Of a stretch of 15,509 bases of DNA, positions 1 to 5,540 are shown piece after piece. The stretch lies in contig CALIIP010000129.1 of assembly GCA_938018045.1 (NCBI GenBank), positions 1 to 15,509 on the forward strand, written 5' to 3'. Position 1 is the stretch's first letter. Every line of letters starts with the position of its first letter. Origin of the DNA: an uncultured Flavobacteriaceae bacterium. Lineage in GTDB: Bacteria > Bacteroidota > Bacteroidia > Flavobacteriales > Flavobacteriaceae. The notes beneath the pieces were generated by a model. It was not told the DNA's origin. It searched no databases and worked only from the letters and a program-made list of their open reading frames with translations. The translations under genes and the position numbers were made by a program.

Positions 1-911
1 GAGAAATAACCTGGAGCAAGCCATAAATCAGCGTTTTGAGCCTTATCGAGCACGTTTTCAAAATTCAATTGTAAACTTCCTTTGCCTTGACTATCTTTCC
101 ATAAGTAGTTTGTATTTGCATCGTTTAGGAATTGCGCAACAAAACTTTCTCCTCCAGGAAGGTTCCATACATCTTTAAACATGGCACCTGAAAGAATAGA
201 GGGTTTGTTGTCTGCTATTTGAGCAATTTCTTTAGCAGTATTGTATTGATTTTCAATATGATTAAAGATAGAATCTGCTTTTTGTTCTTTGTTATATAGG
301 ATTCCAAAAAAACGTATCCATTCTGCTCTACCTAAAGGTGTTTCTTCAAGCCAATCACCATTATAAATTACTGAAATTCCAGTATTTGCAACAGTTGTGA
401 GGGATTTATTACTTCCGTTTACAGAAAAACCAATAACAACAGCTGGATTTAAGTCAATTAAAACTTCTGTGTTTAAATTCGCGTCCATTCCTAATTCTTT
501 GATTTTCTCAGCTTCAATAAGTGCACGCGTCTTTTCAGATGAAACATACTTTGTATTCGGAAAACCTATTAATGTATGCTCAACCTCTAGTAATTCTAAC
601 ATTGGAATGTGAGTTGTACTCGTAACTACAATATTTTTAATCGGAATTTGAATAGTTTTATCTTCGGATGTGAACTGTGAAGTATCTGTTTTTTCAGTTA
701 TAAGGATGTATTCTAAAGGTTGATTAGAATCTTTATAAGGAGAATTAATAACTAATTTTTTATAATCGTTAAAATCCTTAATTTCAAATCCTTGAGCGTA
801 TTTTATTGAAGTATTAGATTCAGAAATAGATATTGCTCTTTTCACTTCCTTTTTACAAGACATCAGTAATAAAAAAGGAATAAAAATGAGTAGGTGTTTT
901 GTTGTTTTCAT
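1..911 (-). CDS. BtuF/FecB-like ABC transporter substrate-binding lipoprotein (3' end outside window)
   Basis: I read this on the minus strand from an ATG at 911; the frame stays open for 303 codons to the window edge, so the C-terminus is missing. The start MKTTKHLLIFIPFLLLMSC is a lipoprotein signal peptide with lipobox LMS-Cys19, so the protein should be lipid-anchored and face the periplasm. The rest resembles the periplasmic-binding-protein family of iron-siderophore and cobalamin ABC importers (Peripla_BP_2): a segment near residues 90-110 with IKNIVVTSTTHIPMLELL, then IGFPNTKYV, then a DLNPAVVIGF strand near residue 155. It is divergent from a B12-riboswitch-controlled TonB receptor, so vitamin B12 is the likely ligand; a siderophore is the alternative. 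The riboswitch lies on the other strand and does not control this transcript. A weak -7-like TACCTTCG (938 to 931, minus) is its only visible promoter candidate. Family placement is firm, ligand inferred. Confidence 0.85.
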   Translation of the reverse strand, partial: MKTTKHLLIFIPFLLLMSCKKEVKRAISISESNTSIKYAQGFEIKDFNDYKKLVINSPYKDSNQPLEYILITEKTDTSQFTSEDKTIQIPIKNIVVTSTTHIPMLELLEVEHTLIGFPNTKYVSSEKTRALIEAEKIKELGMDANLNTEVLIDLNPAVVIGFSVNGSNKSLTTVANTGISVIYNGDWLEETPLGRAEWIRFFGILYNKEQKADSIFNHIENQYNTAKEIAQIADNKPSILSGAMFKDVWNLPGGESFVAQFLNDANTNYLWKDSQGKGSLQLNFENVLDKAQNADLWLAPGYF

Positions 912-963
912 GATTGATTGATAGAAGTTTCGAAGGTATTAAAATTCTTGATTATTTATTAGA

Positions 964-990
964 TTGATGATGAAAAGATATCTACATTTG
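964..990 (+). promoter_or_regulatory. Promoter of the riboswitch-btuB transcript
   Basis: TACATTTG at 983-990 is a perfect match to the Bacteroidota -7 element TAnnTTTG. A TTG at 964-966 could be the -33 element, although the 16-bp spacer is shorter than usual. Transcription would begin near 996, just before the first riboswitch helix. Confidence 0.55.
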
Positions 991-1002
991 TCGCGAATTT
1001 GG

Positions 1003-1190
1003 TTTTCAATTCTATAACAATAGAATAGAAATTAAAAGGGAATTCGGTGAAGTACCGAAACTGTACCCGCAACTGTAAACTTAGTTCGCTTTATGCGAAT
1101 GTTTACTATCACATCTTTAACCACTGTTCAGCACGAATGGGAAGGTAGATAGTAAAACGTAAGTCAGGAGACCTGCCATAATCATTGAAT
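1003..1190 (+). ncRNA. Cobalamin (B12) riboswitch
   Basis: The conserved core is plain. GGGAATTCGGTG at 1038-1049 is followed by CCCGCAACTGT at 1066-1076, and the B12 box AAGTCAGGAGACCTGCC lies at 1161-1177. Helices can be drawn. TTCGGT (1043-1048) pairs ACCGAA (1054-1059). GTAAAC (1075-1080) pairs GTTTAC (1101-1106), with TTCGC/GCGAA inside. CCACTG (1121-1126) and ATGGGAAGG (1137-1145) match the usual P8 segment. TTCAAT (1005-1010) can pair with ATTGAA (1184-1189) as the closing P1. Such elements bind adenosyl- or other cobalamins and normally lower expression of the downstream gene when B12 is plentiful. The downstream gene here is a BtuB-like receptor, which fits. Confidence 0.95.
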
Positions 1191-1192
1191 AA

Positions 1193-1245
1193 CAAACTTT
1201 CGGGAAGAAAGGTTTGGTATAGAACGTTTCTATTCCCAAATTTTT
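1193..1245 (+). promoter_or_regulatory. Candidate expression platform of the B12 riboswitch: two overlapping hairpins and a T-run
   Basis: The first hairpin pairs CAAACTTTC (1193-1201) with GAAAGGTTTG (1207-1216), loop GGGAA. Its position just after the B12 box suits the hairpin that makes the kissing-loop contact in cobalamin riboswitches. A second hairpin pairs TTTGG (1213-1217) with CCAAA (1236-1240) and ATAGAA (1219-1224) with TTCTAT (1228-1233), and is followed by TTTTT (1241-1245), like an intrinsic terminator. Both use 1213-1216, so they cannot fully coexist. Which form B12 favours cannot be told from sequence. Confidence 0.45.
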
Positions 1246-1361
1246 ACCTGATTTAAATCACAGGGCGATAGCCAAAGTAAGCAATACATTTTTTGATTGC
1301 TTTATTTTGATATTTCCTTTAATTGTATTTCTAGCGGAAGCAGGAATTTTAAATCGTTAAA

Positions 1362-3299
1362 ATGAACAAATCAATTATTAAAGTTAGTGCATTTGCGCTA
1401 CTAATGACAGCAAACATTGCGTTTGCACAAGAAAAATCAGAAAATCAAAAAGAAAAAGTTGAACAACTTGATGAAGTTGTACTTTCTGACACAAAATTTG
1501 AGTTGAAAAAAGAAAACTCTGGAAAGGTAATTTATAAAATTACATCTAAAGAGATTAAGCAAAACACTGGTAAAACTGTTGTAGATTTACTCGATAATAT
1601 TGCTGGAGTTGAAGTAAACGGGAACAATAATGCTCAAGGATCAAATATTGGATTGTACTTTAGAGGAGGTAGAAATCGTCAAGTAGCAATTATGATTGAT
1701 GGCGTTTTAGTAACCGATCCTACAGGAATTTCTTCTAGTTATAATCTAAACTTATTGGATTTGAATCAAGTAGAATCTATTGAGATTTTAAAAGGTTCAT
1801 CTAGTACACTGTATGGTTCTGGTGCTGCGAATGGTGTGATTAACATCAAATTAAAAAAAGCATCAAAAACACCTATTTCTTTCAATTACATGGCAAGTCT
1901 TGGGACAAACAACACGCAGAGAAATCGCAAAACAAATCTTGACGAACTTAATCAAAGTATAGGCTTACGTGGAACTTTAGACAAATTTTCTTATTTAGCA
2001 AACTTTAGTATGTCGTCTGTAGATGGTATGTCTTCTGCCAATGATAAAGATGCAGCAACTCCATTTGAAAAAGATGAGTTTAATAGTAATAACTCTATGT
2101 TGAAATTAGCGTATCAAGCAACAGAAAAGTTGAATTTTGAATTATTCGGGGATTTTAATGAATATCAATATGACTATGATGGAGGCGCATATTTTGACTC
2201 AGATATTAATAATGGATTTGAAAAGCAATTGAGATTTGGATTAAAATCAAACTTTAACTATCAAAAAGGACAATTAAAAGCAACAATTTCTGCAAGTGAT
2301 GTTGAAAGAGGTTTTGAAAGTTTTAATGGTTTTTCAAATACTGTTGACAATTATTTATATGAAGGGAAAAGTTTGTTTGCTGAATTGATAAACAAATACA
2401 CTTTCTCAGAAAATGTACATGTAATTGCTGGAGTTAACTACCAAGATTTTGACAATCAAACAACTACTCCTTTTGGTAATATTGATAGTGATATAGCAAA
2501 CTATACTACTATTGATCCTTTTGCAAGTGTTGTATATACTCGCAACAAGTTTAATTTAAATGCAGGTTTGCGCTTAAACAATCATTCTGAATACGGAAAT
2601 CACTTAGTATATCATGTAAACCCATCATATAACTTAAAATCAAGTGATGACTTTAAATTAAAAGCGTTGGCATCTTATTCTACAGCATTTATAGCTCCAA
2701 GTACATACCAATTATTCTCAGTTTATGGAAATACAGATTTAGATCCTGAAGAAAACTCAACAGTTGAATTTGGTTTTGACACTTCATATAAAAAATGGTT
2801 AGACGCAAGTGCAGTATTCTTTTATAGAGAAGAAGATAATGCGATTGTGCTACCAGATTTTATTACGTATAGAAATGCTGAAAACACAGTCAATGCCAAA
2901 GGTGTTGAAACTGTTGTAAGTATAAAACCTATAGATAAAGTAACCGTTACATTGGCTCACACATACACAAATAAGAGTGCTGATTTCGATTATATACCAA
3001 AGCACAAGATAAATGCCAATGTAACAGTAAAGCCATTGGAACGAACTTTTGTTTCGTTGAATTTTAAAAATGTTGGCGAAAGAACGTATTTTGATCAATA
3101 TGGTTCTTTTGGAACAGCAGGAGAAGACGTTGTGATTGATTCTTATAGTTTAGTTGATTTGAGTGTGAATCAGCATTTAGGAAGTCATACAGTGCTTTTT
3201 GCTTCTTTGAATAATATGTTCAATGAAGATTATGAGGATACCTTAGGTTTCTCAACCAAAGGAAGAAACTTTAGAGTAGGATTGAAGTTAAACTTTTAG
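1362..3299 (+). CDS. btuB: BtuB-like TonB-dependent outer-membrane receptor (probable cobalamin transporter)
   Basis: The product (645 aa) should import vitamin B12 or a related corrinoid across the outer membrane using TonB energy. Residues 1-22 are a signal peptide with cleavage after AFA. The plug domain spans about residues 40-155, with typical segments VVDLLDNIAGVEVNG, VAIMIDGVLVTDP and VESIEILKGSSSTLYGSGAANGV; the last is a hallmark of the family plug. The remainder is a beta-barrel rich in alternating aromatic strands, ending in FRVGLKLNF with the C-terminal Phe expected for outer-membrane insertion. Length is close to E. coli BtuB. The ATG at 1362 sits about 170 nt after the B12 riboswitch, which is the main reason to assign B12 as substrate. 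No Shine-Dalgarno is needed in this phylum; GCAGGAA near 1340 is too distant to be convincing. Family certain, substrate strongly inferred. Confidence 0.92.
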   Translation: MNKSIIKVSAFALLMTANIAFAQEKSENQKEKVEQLDEVVLSDTKFELKKENSGKVIYKITSKEIKQNTGKTVVDLLDNIAGVEVNGNNNAQGSNIGLYFRGGRNRQVAIMIDGVLVTDPTGISSSYNLNLLDLNQVESIEILKGSSSTLYGSGAANGVINIKLKKASKTPISFNYMASLGTNNTQRNRKTNLDELNQSIGLRGTLDKFSYLANFSMSSVDGMSSANDKDAATPFEKDEFNSNNSMLKLAYQATEKLNFELFGDFNEYQYDYDGGAYFDSDINNGFEKQLRFGLKSNFNYQKGQLKATISASDVERGFESFNGFSNTVDNYLYEGKSLFAELINKYTFSENVHVIAGVNYQDFDNQTTTPFGNIDSDIANYTTIDPFASVVYTRNKFNLNAGLRLNNHSEYGNHLVYHVNPSYNLKSSDDFKLKALASYSTAFIAPSTYQLFSVYGNTDLDPEENSTVEFGFDTSYKKWLDASAVFFYREEDNAIVLPDFITYRNAENTVNAKGVETVVSIKPIDKVTVTLAHTYTNKSADFDYIPKHKINANVTVKPLERTFVSLNFKNVGERTYFDQYGSFGTAGEDVVIDSYSLVDLSVNQHLGSHTVLFASLNNMFNEDYEDTLGFSTKGRNFRVGLKLNF

Positions 3300-3318
3300 A
3301 TTTCATTTTATAAAACAT

Positions 3319-3345
3319 AAAATCCCGCTAAAAGCGGGATTTTTA
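3319..3345. terminator. Bidirectional intrinsic terminator between btuB and the small membrane protein gene
   Basis: AAAATCCCGC (3319-3328) pairs perfectly with GCGGGATTTT (3334-3343) around a 5-nt loop, a 10-bp stem. T-runs follow on both strands, so it serves the two convergent genes: btuB from the left and the minus-strand gene ending at 3347 from the right. Confidence 0.95.
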
Positions 3346-3346
3346 T

Positions 3347-3865
3347 TTAAAACATTTTTTTAACTTCTTCTTTTATAAACGTCAATCCAGTTGTAGAAGG
3401 AGGATTCCCATCAATCATACGTTGTAAAATTGCCTCTCTTAAATCCTGTGCAGAATTTAGAGAAGATATTTCTGCTGTTTTTTTGATGATATGAGTTGTT
3501 GCATTTTTTGCTGTGATTAATACGCTCCAACATTCTTCTGAAATATAAATTTGCTGTGCCAAATTATGCTCAAATTCTTGTTCTACACTTTGCACCAATT
3601 TATGCATATAGAGTTCTTTATTGTCATCAGTAGGAGTAACGCGCACTAATAATTTTGCAGGGTTTATACGCTCCATAAACAAGGTCATGCGCTCGTAGGC
3701 TTGCAATCTCGCTTCTAGTAATTGTTTTTTATCTTCTCGCAGTAATTTAAAATTTTTGCGATTAACTTCTTCTTTAAACTGTGATGAAAAGAAGTAATAA
3801 GCCACTGCTCCAGTTATGATTGATGGAATCGTATATGAAAGTATTTCTATTGTTTTTTCTATCAT
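3347..3865 (-). CDS. Small membrane-anchored protein of unknown function, conserved-type in Flavobacteriaceae
   Basis: The 172-aa product has one clear hydrophobic helix at about residues 8-27 (ILSYTIPSIITGAVAYYFF) without a cleavage site. A charged, probably coiled-coil stretch follows (about 29-70, rich in Lys, Glu and Arg), then a helical soluble domain to the C-terminus. The positive charges after the helix (KEEVNRKNFKLLRE) suggest the soluble part is cytoplasmic. I believe it belongs to a Bacteroidota-specific uncharacterised family (possibly DUF7935), but that name is from memory. No catalytic motif is visible. It lies 29 bp downstream of the aminotransferase gene on the same strand. 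It also has its own consensus promoter inside that gene's end, so it need not be co-transcribed. The ATG at 3865 is the natural start, about 12 nt after the predicted transcription start. Confidence 0.8.
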   Translation of the reverse strand: MIEKTIEILSYTIPSIITGAVAYYFFSSQFKEEVNRKNFKLLREDKKQLLEARLQAYERMTLFMERINPAKLLVRVTPTDDNKELYMHKLVQSVEQEFEHNLAQQIYISEECWSVLITAKNATTHIIKKTAEISSLNSAQDLREAILQRMIDGNPPSTTGLTFIKEEVKKMF

Positions 3866-3883
3866 TTTATAATAATTATTTTA

Positions 3884-3913
3884 CAAAAATAAATTTATAA
3901 TCCTTTTAACCAA
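3884..3913 (-). promoter_or_regulatory. Promoter of the small membrane protein gene, overlapping the aminotransferase 3' end
   Basis: On the minus strand a TTG (3913 to 3911) is followed by a 19-bp spacer and TATTTTTG (3891 to 3884), a perfect Bacteroidota -33/-7 pair. The -33 lies inside the last codons of the upstream gene. Confidence 0.65.
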
Positions 3914-5121
3914 TTTTTTATTAGTTGAATTCCTTCAACAACTTTTGGAGCATGTGTATTTAATTCAAAATCAACTTCTCTTGAAGGGTTATCAAAATCT
4001 ACATATGCCAGTCTTGCAAGAAATTGACTTTCTTCAAATCCAAATGCAGTTGCGGGAAGTAATACAACTCCTGTATCTTTTAGTAATTGCTCACACATTT
4101 TAGTTGATGTGAATATATTATTTGCATGGAATTTTTCTGTGTAATTAGAAAAATCAGGAAATAAATAAAATCCACCTTCTGGTTGATGTAATCTTACATT
4201 AGTACCTACCAACTCGTTATAACAATGATTTCCAATGATTTTTAAAATATCAATTTCCCAATTTACATATGCTATTGATTCTTCATAATTTAGATAAGCA
4301 ACTTTAGCAGCCATTTGTACAGGAATTGGCGCACAAGAATATGTTTCAGAACCTATTCCAATAAATGTTTTTTTAAAATCTTCACTTATTCCTTTTGAGA
4401 GCATAGCAATTCCTAGTCGCCATCCTCCAGCACCACACCATTTAGACAATCCAGTAGTTGTAATTGTTTTTTCTGGATAATAGTTTGCAATTGATTCATG
4501 AACTCTATTATGGCTCAGTAAACCGTAAATTTCGTCTGAAATAATATATATACTGTGTTTTCTTGCAACTTCTGCAATTTCCTTTAATTCGCTTGCAGTG
4601 TAAGTTAATCCATCTGGATTTCCAGGATAATTCAAAATTAAAATTGTTGCTTTTGCTTTTTTGTTTTTTATTGCATTATCTATAATTTCAGCATCAATTC
4701 TCCACCTTTTCTCAAATGATGTTTTTAGCGTAATGATATTATGACCAATAAGTTCGGCCTGTGGAGCATACGAAACCCATGCAGGAGCAGGAATCAATAC
4801 ATCTGCATTTATAAAAGATTTCATCACATTATATAACAGTATTTTAGATCCAGGAGCAACAATAATATCATCTGCATCAACTTCAAGCTTGTTGTATTTA
4901 TAATGGAATTTAGAAATGTTTTCACGCAACTCCAAATCACCTTGAACCGATGAGTATTCTTTTCTATTTGCCGTGTTTTGTAACTCGCTAATTAAAGAAT
5001 TTGGTGGTAAAAAAGGAGATTGCCCAAAACCAAATTTTATAACTTTTTGATTTTGGCCTTCCATTTTTTTTGATTGATTATTAATCAATAAGGTCTGAGA
5101 CTCTGTAACTTTATGGAACAT
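3895..5121 (-). CDS. Pyridoxal-phosphate-dependent aminotransferase, class I/II
   Basis: The 408-aa product is a fold-type I aminotransferase that swaps an amino group between an amino acid and a 2-oxo acid in the cytoplasm. The signature residues are present. Asn168 is in NYPGNPDG. Asp196 and Tyr199 are in SDEIYG. Lys227 in GLSKWCGAGGWRLG forms the Schiff base and Arg235 follows in the same stretch. Arg370 in FLARLAYVDFD should bind the substrate carboxylate. EYSSVQGDLELRENI near residue 55 matches the usual Y-x-x-x-x-G-x-x-x-LR segment. I kept the ATG at 5121 because the N-terminal arm before VIKFGFGQ then has the usual length; Met20 (5064) is a possible shorter start. The amino-acid substrate cannot be read from sequence, and no biosynthetic genes are adjacent. 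Its upstream region shares a 21-bp motif with the LuxR-type regulator gene, which hints at co-regulation. Confidence 0.9.
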   Translation of the reverse strand: MFHKVTESQTLLINNQSKKMEGQNQKVIKFGFGQSPFLPPNSLISELQNTANRKEYSSVQGDLELRENISKFHYKYNKLEVDADDIIVAPGSKILLYNVMKSFINADVLIPAPAWVSYAPQAELIGHNIITLKTSFEKRWRIDAEIIDNAIKNKKAKATILILNYPGNPDGLTYTASELKEIAEVARKHSIYIISDEIYGLLSHNRVHESIANYYPEKTITTTGLSKWCGAGGWRLGIAMLSKGISEDFKKTFIGIGSETYSCAPIPVQMAAKVAYLNYEESIAYVNWEIDILKIIGNHCYNELVGTNVRLHQPEGGFYLFPDFSNYTEKFHANNIFTSTKMCEQLLKDTGVVLLPATAFGFEESQFLARLAYVDFDNPSREVDFELNTHAPKVVEGIQLIKNWLKGL

Positions 5122-5165
5122 GTAGCATTAAATTTTATAAATGTAAATGTAAGTTTTTTATCATA

Positions 5166-5199
5166 TAAAAGTAAAATTTCCATTATACTATTTTGTCAA
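5166..5199 (-). promoter_or_regulatory. Possible promoter of the aminotransferase gene
   Basis: TACTTTTA (5173 to 5166, minus) matches TAnnTTTG at seven of eight positions. TTG at 5199 to 5197 could be the -33, but the 23-bp spacer is long. The same 10-mer TTACTTTTAT occurs in the promoter of the LuxR-type gene. Two overlapping TACATTTA sequences at 5151-5138 are weaker alternatives. Confidence 0.35.
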
Positions 5200-5210
5200 T
5201 ATCTTTTCTT
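5190..5210 (-). promoter_or_regulatory. Shared upstream motif, copy 1 (aminotransferase gene)
   Basis: The plus-strand sequence ATTTTGTCAATA at 5190-5201, with the following CTTTT (5203-5207), recurs at 6929-6949 upstream of the LuxR-type gene with 19 of 21 identical bases. Here its near edge is 69 bp from the ATG at 5121. It may be a binding site for a common regulator. Confidence 0.5.
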
Positions 5211-5287
5211 TTATCACGCTACACAAGATTGTGTTTTTTGAAAAAAAAATGAAATACTATTAAAAGTATAAAATTGATATATGCATC

Positions 5288-5350
5288 AAAAAAAAAGAGG
5301 CTAAAACAATGATTAAGTTTATATGCTTAATTATAGCTTCACCTCTTTTT
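5288..5350 (-). terminator. Intrinsic terminator for minus-strand transcripts (candidate sRNA, possibly also the LuxR-type gene)
   Basis: Read on the minus strand, AAAAAGAGG (5350 to 5342) pairs with CCTCTTTTT (5300 to 5292) and runs straight into a T-tract; nine T in all lie at 5296-5288. An inner stem ATTAAG/CTTAAT (5331-5326 with 5317-5312) extends it. It is 190 bp beyond the LuxR-type stop codon, so it may also stop read-through from there. Confidence 0.75.
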
Positions 5351-5428
5351 ATGAAATAGCCCCCGCTTTTTCATATTAATTTTCCCAATTTAAATCTCTA
5401 ACAATATTTTATAGAGATATCCATTAGC
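5288..5428 (-). ncRNA. Candidate small RNA gene between the LuxR-type regulator and the aminotransferase
   Basis: A consensus promoter just upstream predicts a minus-strand transcript starting near 5428. Three successive hairpins follow. The first pairs ATCTCTA with TAGAGAT (5418 to 5394). The second pairs ATGAAA+AGC with GCT+TTTCAT (5374 to 5351), with a GGGG loop and one A-A mismatch. The third is a long terminator hairpin ending in nine T (5350 to 5288). The expected length is about 140 nt. The only open frame that spans much of it is an 11-codon one (5374 to 5339, MKKRGLFHKKR), so a regulatory RNA exposing a G-rich loop is the simplest reading; a leader peptide is the alternative. I do not recognise it as a known RNA family. 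Tandem ACTACCC boxes lie just upstream of the promoter. Confidence 0.5.
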
Positions 5429-5434
5429 ACCTTA

Positions 5435-5466
5435 CAAATATAAAATGAAGTGTTATTAAATTCAAA
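5435..5466 (-). promoter_or_regulatory. Promoter of the candidate small RNA
   Basis: On the minus strand TTTG (5466 to 5463), a 20-bp spacer and TATATTTG (5442 to 5435) form a full-consensus Bacteroidota promoter. There is no protein gene immediately downstream; the next one starts more than 300 bp away, beyond a terminator. A second TATATTTG (5470 to 5463) supplies the -33 and could itself be a -7 element. Confidence 0.6.
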
Positions 5467-5470
5467 TATA

Positions 5471-5494
5471 AAAGGGTAGTTAAAGGGGTAGTTT
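5471..5494 (-). repeat. Tandem 12-bp repeat with ACTACCC boxes, activator-like site upstream of the sRNA promoter
   Basis: Plus-strand AAAGGGTAGTTA (5471-5482) is followed directly by AAGGGGTAGTTT (5483-5494), so GGGTAGTT occurs twice, 12 bp apart. On the minus strand these read AACTACCC-N4-AACTACCC. They sit just upstream of the -33 of the sRNA promoter, on the same face of the helix, where a dimeric activator would bind. A LuxR-type DNA-binding protein is encoded 47 bp away and is the obvious candidate, but this is inference. Confidence 0.5.
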
Positions 5495-5540
5495 TAAAAT
5501 ATAACTGTTTGATTTTCAATAAAAATATAAATAACAATTA

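Noticed and set aside
397..612. 71-codon plus-strand frame near the left edge
   Set aside because: It lies wholly opposite the lipoprotein gene, whose minus-strand reading shows a signal peptide and family motifs.
1279..1310. Hairpin AAGCAAT/ATTGCTT with T-rich tail as a terminator before btuB
   Set aside because: A 7-bp AT-rich stem with a 10-nt loop and a broken T-tract is too weak to call on its own.
5181..5199. TTGACA plus TATAAT as a sigma-70-type promoter on the minus strand near 5190
   Set aside because: The two elements are only 6 bp apart, far too close to work as -35 and -10.
5339..5374. 11-codon frame MKKRGLFHKKR on the minus strand as a real peptide gene
   Set aside because: It is very short and coincides with a well-formed hairpin; a structured RNA explains the sequence better, although a leader peptide is not excluded.
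5394..5418. ATCTCTA/TAGAGAT hairpin as a terminator for the LuxR-type gene
   Set aside because: No T-run follows on either strand; it is better read as the first stem of the candidate small RNA.
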